From positions 248,001 to 312,000 of the forward strand of contig NZ_JANHJR010000003.1 in assembly GCF_024495425.1 (NCBI RefSeq): DNA of 64,000 nt, read 5' to 3'. Under the pieces are notes generated by a model. It was not told the DNA's origin. It saw only the letters and a list, made by a program, of their open reading frames with translations, and did not search any database. Shown in pieces: positions 33,572 through 41,875 of this stretch (position 1 is its first letter; the number at the start of each line of letters is the position of its first letter). Position numbers and translations under genes: made by a program. The DNA is from Haloarchaeobius litoreus (GTDB lineage: Archaea; Halobacteriota; Halobacteria; Halobacteriales; Natrialbaceae).

Positions 33572-34402
33572 TCATTCACCGCCCGGTTCTCGCTCGTGGA
33601 CCCAGAACTCGCCGTCGGTCGTCGACTCCTTCTTGAAGATGGGAACCTCGTCCTTCAGGCGGTCGATTCCGTCCGAGACTGTCGCGAACGCCTCCGGTCG
33701 ATGGCCGGCGAGGACGACGACGAACACGATGTCCTCGCCCGCGGCGACGACACCCGTCCGGTGGTGCATGACGACCTCGTGGACGCCCTCGCGCTCCTCG
33801 AGTTCGGCCTCGATGGTCCGCATGCGCTCCTCGGCGACGCTCTCGTACGTCTCGAACTCCAGGTGAGTCGTGCGCTCGTCGTCCGGGTCGTCCCGCGACC
33901 TGACCCGGCCCGTGAACGTGGCGACCGCCCCCGACAGCTCCGCTCCGGGAGCCCGCTTCGCGCGCTCCACCAGCGATTCGAGCGTCTCGCGGGGGAGCCG
34001 GTCGTGGAGTGCAGTGACCGTCGCATCGACGTCCACGGCGCTCGCGGTCTCTCCCCTCGCCAACGCGTCGCCCCCGTAGTCCACCCCGCCGAGGACGACT
34101 CCGGGCACCGTCGCCTCGCGCACGTCGTCGAGGATGCAGTAGTCGTGCGTCGGCGCGAGGTCGTCGACGACCTCGCCGGGCGTGCGGTCGGTGCCGGCGG
34201 CGACCCAGCCGTCGGCACCGACCGAGACGCCGGTTCGGACCCGGTCGTCCGCGTGTCTGGACAGCCCGCCGGAGTCGAGGACCGGGTCGTCGTCGCCGGT
34301 CACGACCGCGACCGGACCGTCGGCCGCGAACGCGTCGACGAACTGGTCGACGAGGTCGGCTCGTCCCGCGTCGTCGGGTCCGACCACTGCGAGTACGTGC
34401 AT
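33572..34402 (-). CDS. moaE: MobB-like/MoaE fusion: molybdopterin synthase large subunit
   Basis: 276 residues. The C-terminal ~140 residues are MoaE: VATFTGRVRSRDDPDDERTTHLEFETYESVAEERM and VVMHHRTGVVAAGEDIVFVVVLAGHRPEAF, with the catalytic Lys region LKDEVPIFKKE and WVHE. MoaE inserts dithiolene sulfur from MoaD thiocarboxylate into precursor Z. The N-terminal ~130 residues resemble MobB (MHVLAVVGPDDAGRADLVDQFVDAF) but the P-loop GxxGxGKT is degraded to GPDDAGRAD, so GTP binding is probably lost. No MoaD gene is adjacent. Confidence 0.88.
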   Translation of the reverse strand: MHVLAVVGPDDAGRADLVDQFVDAFAADGPVAVVTGDDDPVLDSGGLSRHADDRVRTGVSVGADGWVAAGTDRTPGEVVDDLAPTHDYCILDDVREATVPGVVLGGVDYGGDALARGETASAVDVDATVTALHDRLPRETLESLVERAKRAPGAELSGAVATFTGRVRSRDDPDDERTTHLEFETYESVAEERMRTIEAELEEREGVHEVVMHHRTGVVAAGEDIVFVVVLAGHRPEAFATVSDGIDRLKDEVPIFKKESTTDGEFWVHEREPGGE

Positions 34403-34492
34403 ACCGGACTGGTCAGTCGGGAGTCGCTTGTAGGTGTCGCCGACGGGTACTTGGCAATCCTTAAGAGACGCAGTCGGCTACTGGCCGGTAGC

Positions 34493-35209
34493 ATGAAGGT
34501 AGTCGTCTCCGTCGGCGGCAGCGTCCTCGCGCCGGAACTCGACCCCGACCGGGTCACCGCGTACGCGGACGTTGTCAACGAACTCGTCGCGGACGGATGC
34601 CAGGTCGCCGCCGTCGTCGGCGGCGGTGGCGTCGCACGTGACTACATCAGCACCGCCCGAGACCTCGGGGCCAACGAGATCGAACTTGACCAGATCGGCA
34701 TCGACGTCACCCGCCTGAACGCCCGTCTGCTCATCTCCGCGCTCGGCGAGAACGTCGTCACCGCGCCCGCGAAGAACTACGAAGCTGCCGGTGAAGTGAT
34801 GCGCAACGGCGACGTCGTCGTCATGGGCGGTGTCGCCCCCGCACAGACCACCGACGCGGTGAGTGCCGCGCTCGCGGAGTACGTCGGCGCGGACCTGCTC
34901 GTGTACGCGACCTCCGTCCCCGGTGTCTTCTCCGCCGACCCCGCCGAGGACGACGACGCCGAACGCTACGAGGAGCTGACGGCGAGCGAACTCGTCGACG
35001 TGATCGCCGGTCTGGAGATGAACGCCGGCCTCTCCGCCCCGGTCGACCTCCTCGCCGCGAAGGTCATCCAGCGCTCCGGGATGCGGACCATCGTCCTCGA
35101 CGGCAACGACCCCGAGCGCGTCCTCACCGCGGTCCGCTACGGCGAACACGACGGCACCGACATCATCCCCGAGGGGACCGGCAACGAGCTCACCTACTGG
35201 GCCGAGTAG
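34493..35209 (+). CDS. pyrH: Uridylate kinase (archaeal PyrH)
   Basis: UMP to UDP kinase of the amino-acid-kinase fold. 238 residues: MKVVVSVGGSVLAPELDPDRV start, VVGGGGVARDYISTARDLGA, VMGGVAPAQTTDAVSAALAEYVGADLLVYAT and GVFSADP. A box AATCCTTAAGA (34457-34467) is about 31 bases before the ATG: leaderless. lysS follows 100 bases downstream with its own promoter. Confidence 0.95.
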   Translation: MKVVVSVGGSVLAPELDPDRVTAYADVVNELVADGCQVAAVVGGGGVARDYISTARDLGANEIELDQIGIDVTRLNARLLISALGENVVTAPAKNYEAAGEVMRNGDVVVMGGVAPAQTTDAVSAALAEYVGADLLVYATSVPGVFSADPAEDDDAERYEELTASELVDVIAGLEMNAGLSAPVDLLAAKVIQRSGMRTIVLDGNDPERVLTAVRYGEHDGTDIIPEGTGNELTYWAE

Positions 35210-35263
35210 CCCCGCTGCTTCTGCTTGACAACCCTTAAGCACGCCAATCGGGTAGCCACAGTC

Positions 35264-35314
35264 ATGCAATCGACACGCGCTGTGAGGACAGACGCCGGGG
35301 TGAGCGCCCGGTGA
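35264..35314 (+). CDS. Possible 16-codon leader ORF of lysS
   Basis: ATG 35264 opens a 16-codon frame (MQSTRAVRTDAGVSAR) whose TGA (35312-35314) overlaps the GTG start of lysS at 35311 as GTGA. TATA-like ACCCTTAAGC (35231-35240) is about 28 bases before the ATG, so the ATG would lie at the very 5' end of the mRNA. A GGGGTG site (35297-35302) precedes the GTG by about 9 bases. Confidence 0.45.
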   Translation: MQSTRAVRTDAGVSAR

Positions 35315-36969
35315 GCGTCGACGAGGCGACCAGTCCGTACACCCTCCAGGCGGACGACGACGAGCGACGACACGTCTTCTGGGCCGACCAGATCGCCGAC
35401 GCCATCGAAGCCAGAGAGCCCGACGAGCCGATCGTCATCAAGGGCGGCATCTCGCCCTCCGGGGTCCCGCACTTCGGCAACATGAACGAGGTGATGCGGG
35501 GGTTCTTCGTCGCTGCGGTGCTCCGCGAGCGCGGCCACGAGGTCCGGCAGGTGTTCACCGCCGACGACCGCGACCCGCTCCGGAAGCTCCCCCGGAAGCT
35601 GGCGAACCTGGACGGCGAGCTCGTCGACCTCGGCGACGTGAACGCCGGCGCGCTCGGGCGGAACCTGGGCAAGCCCTACACCGACATCCCCGACCCGTTC
35701 GACTGCTGTGACTCCTACGGCGCGCACTTCTCCGCGCTCATCCAGTCCAGCGCCGACGCCCTCGGCGTCCCCATCGAACTCGTCTCGAACACCGAGCTGT
35801 ACGAGGACGGCTCGTTCGAGGACGTGACCCGCTTCCTGCTGGAGAACCGCGAGACGGCCCGGACCGTCCTCGCGAAGTACCAGGACAAGGTCGACGCCGA
35901 CTACGTCCCGTTCAACCCCATCTGCGGCGAGTGCGGCAAGGTCACCGAGACCATCACCGACGTCCGCCCCGACGACGGCGAGGTGGACTACGTCTGCACC
36001 GACATGGAGGCCGGCGACAACGTCGTCTCCGGCTGCGGCCACGAGGGCACCGCCACCCTGCGCGAGGGCAAGCTCCCCTGGCGCTTCGAGTGGCCCGCGC
36101 AGTGGCGCGTCCTCGGCGTCGACTTCGAGCCCTTCGGGAAGGACCACGCCGAGGGCTCCTGGCCGTCCGGCGACGACATCGCCCGGAACGTCCTCGGGGA
36201 CACCCCGCCGGTCCCGATGGTGTACGAGTGGTTCACCCTCGACGGGAAGTCGTTCTCCTCCTCCGAGGGCCACGTCGTCCTCGTCGAGGACGTGCTCGAA
36301 CTCCTCGAACCCGAGGTCGTCCGGTTCTTCTTCGCGAAGAACCCGAAGAAGGCGCGGGACTTCTCCATCGAGCGCCTCGACCAGCTCGTCGACGAGTTCG
36401 ACCGCTTCGAGAGGCTCTACTTCGGCGAGGTCGAGGGCACCGAGGACGAGACCGCCCGGGCCGAGCGCGTCTACCCCTTCGTCGTCGAGGCGGTCGACCC
36501 GGACCGGATCCGGCTCCCGTTCACGTTCGCCGCCGTCCTCGGGATGTTCGACGACCCGGACCTCCGCGAGCAGGTCGCCCGCAAGGAGGGCCACATCCCC
36601 GAGGACGCCGACGAGGAGACCGTCGAGGCCGCCCTCGCCCGCGTCGAGCGCGCCCGGAACTGGGCGCGGCGCACGGACAACGAGTTCAACTACGAGCTCA
36701 AGCGGGCCGAGCTGCCCGACGTCGACCTCGAACCCGCGACCGAGGACGCGCTGGACGAACTCGCAGACTTCGTCGCCGAGGGCCACGACGGCGACGCCAT
36801 CCAGGGCGAGATCTACGAGACGGCCAAGCGCAACGACATGGACATCGGCGGCCTGTTCACCGCCGGCTACCGCCTCTTCTTCGACGAGGAGCAGGGGCCA
36901 CAGCTCGGCACATTCCTCGGGAAGCTCGACCGCGACTTCGTCGTCGCGCGACTGCGGCGGGAACGCTGA
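35311..36969 (+). CDS. lysS: Lysyl-tRNA synthetase, class I
   Basis: 552 residues. Class I archaeal LysRS signature sequences: the HIGH-equivalent SPSGVPHFGNMNE near residue 50 and the KMSKS-equivalent DGKSFSSSEGHVV near residue 312; a zinc-like pair CGECGK in the insert. GTG 35311 is the first possible start in this frame (no ATG/GTG upstream after the promoter). Charges tRNA-Lys. Followed by a small membrane protein gene. Confidence 0.95.
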   Translation: MSVDEATSPYTLQADDDERRHVFWADQIADAIEAREPDEPIVIKGGISPSGVPHFGNMNEVMRGFFVAAVLRERGHEVRQVFTADDRDPLRKLPRKLANLDGELVDLGDVNAGALGRNLGKPYTDIPDPFDCCDSYGAHFSALIQSSADALGVPIELVSNTELYEDGSFEDVTRFLLENRETARTVLAKYQDKVDADYVPFNPICGECGKVTETITDVRPDDGEVDYVCTDMEAGDNVVSGCGHEGTATLREGKLPWRFEWPAQWRVLGVDFEPFGKDHAEGSWPSGDDIARNVLGDTPPVPMVYEWFTLDGKSFSSSEGHVVLVEDVLELLEPEVVRFFFAKNPKKARDFSIERLDQLVDEFDRFERLYFGEVEGTEDETARAERVYPFVVEAVDPDRIRLPFTFAAVLGMFDDPDLREQVARKEGHIPEDADEETVEAALARVERARNWARRTDNEFNYELKRAELPDVDLEPATEDALDELADFVAEGHDGDAIQGEIYETAKRNDMDIGGLFTAGYRLFFDEEQGPQLGTFLGKLDRDFVVARLRRER

Positions 36970-36992
36970 GCCCAGACGTAAGCTGTCACACA

Positions 36993-37190
36993 ATGACAAA
37001 GAACCGGTCGGTCTCCTGGCTCGATGTCGTAAACGGCCTCGGCTTCGCACTCGTCGGGGTGCTCGTCGCCGTGACGTTCGCCATGTACGCACCACTGCTG
37101 CTCGGGCTCGGCACGCTCGGCCTCCCGTTGGCGCTCCTCCTCGGCGGGGCGACGGCAGTTGGTCTCTACATGGCCCTCGACAGGTTCTGA
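36993..37190 (+). CDS. Small membrane protein, 65 aa
   Basis: Two TM helices (about 15-34 and 37-58) after a short basic N-terminus (MTKNRSVSWLDVVNG). No motif. 23 bases after lysS on the same strand, probably co-transcribed; ends 94 bases before the next protease gene. Function unknown. Confidence 0.7.
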   Translation: MTKNRSVSWLDVVNGLGFALVGVLVAVTFAMYAPLLLGLGTLGLPLALLLGGATAVGLYMALDRF

Positions 37191-37284
37191 ACGGGCCGAG
37201 TTCGACCCACGGAACCACGACCCGTCAGCCGACGAACACCGCCAAACCAAACGCATTTCCCCGTTCCTCCCTCAGTATCTCGCA

Positions 37285-39072
37285 ATGGTCTCCACCCTGT
37301 GGCTGGGTATCGCCGGCTTCGTCCTCTACTGGATGCTGGTCTGGGCGGCCAAGAAGGAGGACCTCCTCCCGTCGTACGTCTCGACGCAGGGACCGATCCT
37401 GCTGGTGCACACGAAGCGCGGGCGGAAGTTCCTGAACTGGCTGGCCCAACCGAAGCGGTTCTGGCGTGCCTGGTCGAACATCGGCCTCGGCATCGCCCTC
37501 GTGGTGATGTTCGGCGCGTTCCTCTTCCTCCTCCAGGGCGCGATCCTGACGATACAGAACCCGCCGGCACCGAGCGCGGTGAACCAGCCCCGCAACGTGC
37601 TGGTCATCCCGGGCGTGAACGACTTCCTGCCGGTGGCGGCAGCACCGGGCATCCTGTTCGGGCTGCTCGTCGGGCTGGTCGTCCACGAGGGCGGCCACGG
37701 CCTGCTCTGCCGCGTCGAGGACATCGAGATCGAGTCGATGGGCATCGGCCTGCTCGCGGTGCTGCCGGTCGCGGCGTTCGTCGAGCCGAACGAGGAGAAC
37801 CGCCGGAAGGCCTCCCGCGGCGCGCAGTCGCGGATGTTCGCCGCCGGCGTGACGAACAACTTCGCCATCACCGTGGTCGCGTTCGCGCTGCTGTTCGGGC
37901 CGGTCGCGGGCTCCATCGGCGTCGCGAGCGGCGCGCTCGTCGGCGGCGCGCTCCCCGGCTCGGCGGCAGCCGACGCCGGCATCGACGGCGGTGACCGCAT
38001 CACGGCGGCCGACGGGACACCCGTCGAGAACAACAGCCACTTCCAGGAACTCGTCGACGAGCAGAACGCCAGCCGGCTCGAACTGGAGGTGAACGGCGAC
38101 CGGACGGTGACGATGAACCGCAGCGTGCTCGTGACGGGTGCGCTGACCGACGGCCCGGCCAACCTCTCCGCGGGCGATACGATAACTGCGGTGAACGGGA
38201 CGGCTGTCTCCACCACACCAGGCTTCGAGGACGCGGTCCGTGCCTCCCCGGGCCCGGTGGCGGTGACGACGAAGGACGGCGAGACGAAGGAGTTCGTCGC
38301 CGGAGCCTACCTCCGGCCCATCGAGGGCGAGCCGCTGGCTGAACAGGGCGCACCGGCCGGCGAGAGCGTCGTCGTCACCCGGTTCGGGGACACCCGCGTC
38401 ATCTCGTACAGCGAACTCGGCGAGGCGATCGACACCGCCGAGCCCGGTGAGTCCGTCGAGGTCGTCCTCTACGACGACGGCGAGCGCGCCAGCTACGACG
38501 TCACCCTCGGCACGCAGGAGGACGGCAGCAGCTTCCTCGGCGTCGCACCCCTCGCCAGCGGCGTCAGCGGGGTGACCGTCGACGACGTGGGGCTGAACTA
38601 CTACCCCGCCGAGTCGTACCTCGCCATCCTGGGCGGCGGCGACCAGTCGATGCTCAACTCGTTCGCCCAGTCGTTCGTCGGCAAGGTGCTGTTCGTGCTC
38701 GTCCTGCCCATCGCGGCCGTGATGCCCGGCGGCGACTTCCCGTACAACTTCGCGGGCTTCATCGGCGAGATATCGAACTTCTTCGTCGCGAGCGGCCCGC
38801 TGGAGTTCCTCGGCGCGGGCGTCCTGTTCGCGCTGGCGAACGCGCTGTTCTGGACCGGCTGGATCAACGTCCAGCTCGGGGCGTTCAACTGCATCCCCGC
38901 GTTCCCGCTCGACGGCGGCCACCTGCTCCGAACCTCGACCGAAGCCGTGCTCTCGCGGCTGCCGGTCGAGGTCACCCGTCGGCGTGTGAGTGCAGTGACG
39001 ACGACCATCGGCGTGACGATGTTCCTCAGCTTCGTCGTGCTGGTCGTCGGGCCGCAGTTCTTAGCGGGTTGA
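37285..39072 (+). CDS. Membrane metalloprotease of the site-2 protease family with PDZ domains
   Basis: 595 residues. Zinc motif HEGGH at 134-138 (a Gly variant of HExxH) inside a TM segment and the distal half-site NCIPAFPLDGGH near residue 545. Between them are two PDZ-like modules (AADAGIDGGDRITAADGTPVENNSHFQELV near 230; LSAGDTITAVNGTAVSTTPGFEDAVRA near 295) and a third beta-rich region. This is the long S2P/RseP-like architecture, in which PDZ domains screen substrates. An AT-poor promoter; start ATG 37285 puts the first TM helix at residue 4. Confidence 0.92.
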   Translation: MVSTLWLGIAGFVLYWMLVWAAKKEDLLPSYVSTQGPILLVHTKRGRKFLNWLAQPKRFWRAWSNIGLGIALVVMFGAFLFLLQGAILTIQNPPAPSAVNQPRNVLVIPGVNDFLPVAAAPGILFGLLVGLVVHEGGHGLLCRVEDIEIESMGIGLLAVLPVAAFVEPNEENRRKASRGAQSRMFAAGVTNNFAITVVAFALLFGPVAGSIGVASGALVGGALPGSAAADAGIDGGDRITAADGTPVENNSHFQELVDEQNASRLELEVNGDRTVTMNRSVLVTGALTDGPANLSAGDTITAVNGTAVSTTPGFEDAVRASPGPVAVTTKDGETKEFVAGAYLRPIEGEPLAEQGAPAGESVVVTRFGDTRVISYSELGEAIDTAEPGESVEVVLYDDGERASYDVTLGTQEDGSSFLGVAPLASGVSGVTVDDVGLNYYPAESYLAILGGGDQSMLNSFAQSFVGKVLFVLVLPIAAVMPGGDFPYNFAGFIGEISNFFVASGPLEFLGAGVLFALANALFWTGWINVQLGAFNCIPAFPLDGGHLLRTSTEAVLSRLPVEVTRRRVSAVTTTIGVTMFLSFVVLVVGPQFLAG

Positions 39073-39346
39073 GGGCTGTGCGCGGACGTTAGCGCCTGCG
39101 TACCTGCCCGTCAGTGACCCCGGCGGTCGTGGAACTCGCTCGAACCACGAACAGCCACGCGGCCCCGGCGGGCTACGCTCCCCGTTCGCAGTCGCGGTTC
39201 TCGCTCGCTAGCGCTCACTCCGAACCGCGCACTGCTCGGCACGCTCGCCAGCGTGAGAGCAAGCTCTCACTGGCCATCGGAATCGCAAGCGATTCCGAGA
39301 CAGCCGCGCGCCTGTCGGCTGGTTGGACGACATCGCCAGCAGGAAA
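39073..39346. repeat. Non-coding region with dispersed repeat and palindromes
   Basis: 39176-39240 matches 6988-7055 (CTCCCCGTTCGCAGTCGCGGTTCTCGCTCGC...CTCCGAACCGCGCAC). Two perfect hairpins follow: GTGAGAG/CTCTCAC (39251-39268 region) and CGGAATCGC/GCGATTCCG (39276-39297 region). Its end (CCGCGCGCC...GGCTGGTTGG) resembles one end of the 4514/26486 element. No gene. Confidence 0.8.
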
Positions 39347-39365
39347 GTTTACATTAGACGTAAAC
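39347..39365. promoter_or_regulatory. GTTTAC-N7-GTAAAC palindrome, site 2
   Basis: Same arms and spacing as 31623-31641, with one additional A-T pair outside. It lies 12 bases beyond the padR stop codon, the same relative position as site 1 has to the protease stop. Confidence 0.5.
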
Positions 39366-39377
39366 TGCGATGGCCAG

Positions 39378-39905
39378 TTACTCCTCGTCGAGGTCGATGC
39401 CGTGGTCCCCGTAGAACTCATCGGGGGTCGCGTCGATGCGGTCGAACTCGTCGCTGTAGTAGTGTTCGTGGTGGCGGATCATCTGCTCGACGATCCACGC
39501 GGAGAACGTCTCGTCGAAGCGCCACTCGCCCTCGACGGCGGGCACCTCGAAGCGGTCGTCGCAGGAGAAGGCGACGTAGACGTGGTAGAACCCGAGGATG
39601 ACGTCGGCGAACTCCTTGGCCTTCATCGCGGAGTCCTCGCGGCGGCTGTCGAGCTCCTCGAACCCGTCGTCGGTCAGTTCGAAGTACTTGCGGTCGGGTT
39701 CGTCCTCGCGCTCGATGCGTTCGGCCCAGCCCTCGTCCTCGAACTTGTAGAGGATGGGGTAGACCGAGCCGTAGGAGGGCTCCCAGTGGCCACCGCTGAG
39801 CTCCCGTATCTCCTTGAGTATCTCGTACCCGTACCGCGGTTTCTCCGCGAGCAGTTCGAGCACGAGATAGGCGATTAGTCCCTTCGGTGGACCGCTTTTC
39901 CGCAT
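39378..39905 (-). CDS. PadR-family transcription regulator
   Basis: 175 residues. Winged helix GLIAYLVLELLAEKPRYGYEILKEI and GGHWEPSYGSVYPILYKFEDEGWAE are canonical PadR; the wing ERIEREDEPDRKYFELTDDG follows, then a C-terminal helical dimerisation region of about 80 residues. It is divergent from pitA with a 140-base shared upstream region, so regulation of pitA, itself, or both is plausible (inference). Confidence 0.93.
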   Translation of the reverse strand: MRKSGPPKGLIAYLVLELLAEKPRYGYEILKEIRELSGGHWEPSYGSVYPILYKFEDEGWAERIEREDEPDRKYFELTDDGFEELDSRREDSAMKAKEFADVILGFYHVYVAFSCDDRFEVPAVEGEWRFDETFSAWIVEQMIRHHEHYYSDEFDRIDATPDEFYGDHGIDLDEE

Positions 39906-40045
39906 TGTCGCGTGGTACCCGCGGTGGACGTGAAAGGGTTTCGATACTGAGGATGGCTTGCCAGCTTCTCGGTCGCGTCACGCCATCGTCTCCCGACCTG
40001 CGACGAATCAACACGTCCTTACCGGTCCTCTCCGAACGCTCGGCC

Positions 40046-41551
40046 ATGCAGCGACGCGAACCTCCGGTGACCGAGGAAGGCTGGTACGCACTGCACGACT
40101 TCCGGACCGTGGACTGGGACGCGTGGCGCGACGCGCCGGAGCGGACGCGCGAGCGTGCCGTCGGGGAGGGCATCGCGTTCCTCGACACGCACAGCGACCC
40201 CGAGACGGGCGGGACGGCGGTGTACTCCATCCTCGGCCACAAGGCCGACCTCATGGTGTTGCACCTGCGTCCGACGCTGGACGAGCTGGACCAGCTCGAA
40301 CGCGGCTTCGAATCGACGGAGTACGCGGGCTTCACCGAGCAGACGGGCTCGTACGTCTCGGTCACCGAAGCCTCGGGCTACACCGAGCGCGCCCGGGAGT
40401 ACTTCGAGGGCGAGGTCGACGACGACTCCGGGCTGGCGCAGTACATCCAGTCGCGCCTCCACCCGGACATCCCGGCCATGGACTACGTCTCCTTCTACCC
40501 GATGTCCAAGCGCCGGACCGGCGAGGACAACTGGTACGACATGCCGTTCGACGAGCGCGCCGAGCACATGGCGAGCCACGGCGACATCGGCCGCGGCTAC
40601 GGCGGCAAGGTCCAGCAGATGATCACGGGCAGCGTCGGCCTCGACGACCACGAGTGGGGCGTCACCCTCTGGGCCGACGACATGACCGACGTGAAAGAGC
40701 TGCTGTACGAGATGCGCTTCGACCCGTCCACCTCCCGGTTCGCGGAGTTCGGCCAGTTCTACACGGGCCGGCGGTTCGAGCCGAGCGACCTCCCGGCGTT
40801 CATGGCCGGCGAGGCGGTCCCGGCCGAGGAAGGCGGCCATCACCACGGCGAGGCCGGTCACGACCACGGCGACGCGCACGGTGAAGGCGGCAACCACCAC
40901 GGCGAAGGCGACGCGTCCCCCCACGACGACGAGGCCGAACGACCGGCCACCGACCACGGCGCGGACGTGCGCTCCGCACTCGAGGAGGATGGCGTCTACG
41001 GCGGCCAGCCCCACGGCGAGGACGTCTACGCGGTCGTGCTCTACTCCGACGCCGACCCCGACGAGCTGTTCGACGAGGTCGCGGGCCTGCGTTCGAACTT
41101 CGAGCACTACGACTCCCACGTGAAGACCGCCGTGTACCAGTCCGAGGGCGACGCCCCCGCCGCAGTCGCGAGCGTCTGGCAGACCCAGTCCGCCGCCGAC
41201 ACCGCCAGCGGCTTCCTCTCGGACCTGCCCGGCATCGTCCGCCAGGCCGGCGACGACGCCGACGCCGACACCTGGGGCACGATGGGGATGTTCTACACGA
41301 CGAAGCCGGAGAAGCGCGCGGACTTCGTCGAGAAGTTCGACACCGTCGGCGAGGTCCTCGGCGACATGGAGGGCCACATCACCACGGACCTGCTCGCCAA
41401 CCGCGAGGACGAGAACGACATGTTCATCGCCTCGCGCTGGGAGTCCCAGGACGACGCCATGGCGTTCTTCCGGTCGGACGCGTTCTCGGACACGGTCGAC
41501 TGGGGCCGTGACGTGCTGGCGGACCGTCCGCGCCACGTCTTCCTGGCCTGA
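40046..41551 (+). CDS. pitA: PitA-type fusion: chlorite dismutase/HemQ-like domain plus ABM domain
   Basis: 501 residues. Residues 1-255 are the chlorite dismutase-family heme protein fold (SFYPMSKRR; proximal heme His likely H178 in HMASHGDIGRGYGGKVQQ; GSVGLDDHEWGVTLW). A 34-residue histidine-rich linker (263-296: HHH, HDHGDAH, NHHGE) leads to an antibiotic-biosynthesis-monooxygenase-like ferredoxin fold (about 315-500). This matches haloarchaeal PitA. HemQ relatives decarboxylate coproheme; whether PitA does so, or acts in oxidative defence, is not settled. Start ATG 40046 after a TCCTTACC box about 28 bases upstream. Confidence 0.92.
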   Translation: MQRREPPVTEEGWYALHDFRTVDWDAWRDAPERTRERAVGEGIAFLDTHSDPETGGTAVYSILGHKADLMVLHLRPTLDELDQLERGFESTEYAGFTEQTGSYVSVTEASGYTERAREYFEGEVDDDSGLAQYIQSRLHPDIPAMDYVSFYPMSKRRTGEDNWYDMPFDERAEHMASHGDIGRGYGGKVQQMITGSVGLDDHEWGVTLWADDMTDVKELLYEMRFDPSTSRFAEFGQFYTGRRFEPSDLPAFMAGEAVPAEEGGHHHGEAGHDHGDAHGEGGNHHGEGDASPHDDEAERPATDHGADVRSALEEDGVYGGQPHGEDVYAVVLYSDADPDELFDEVAGLRSNFEHYDSHVKTAVYQSEGDAPAAVASVWQTQSAADTASGFLSDLPGIVRQAGDDADADTWGTMGMFYTTKPEKRADFVEKFDTVGEVLGDMEGHITTDLLANREDENDMFIASRWESQDDAMAFFRSDAFSDTVDWGRDVLADRPRHVFLA

Positions 41552-41875
41552 CCGGCACGCCGGGGACGACGGAGCCGTCGCCGAGACTGCGGAGTGAAAG
41601 TGAAATATATCGAGGGGAATTCGCCCGCAGTCGGGGACACTCCACCGGAAAGAAAGGGGTATCGGAAGCGTGTTCCCGGTGAACACGACGACCACCCTTC
41701 GGCCGCGCCAGTGGGGGGAGCCTGCGCGGCCGGAGGGTTCGTGCGGACCCGAATCGGTCACGCTCTCGCTCGACGGTGTCCGGCCGTCGGAACCGAGAGC
41801 AGGAGTAGCGTGCACCCCGATACAGAAAGGTAATCGCCCGTTTTCGAGGGGAATGGACCGATTAGCGAGCGGCAG
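41552..41875. other. Non-coding region between pitA and an aldo-keto reductase gene
   Basis: 324 bases between two converging genes. One AT-rich patch GTGAAATATATCGAGG near 41597 looks like a promoter, but the 79-codon frame after it is basic and not haloarchaeal in composition. Nothing else recognised. Confidence 0.55.

Noticed and set aside
41594-41833. 79-codon plus-strand frame after an AT-rich box
   Set aside because: Basic, Pro/Gly/Arg-rich product and no family look.
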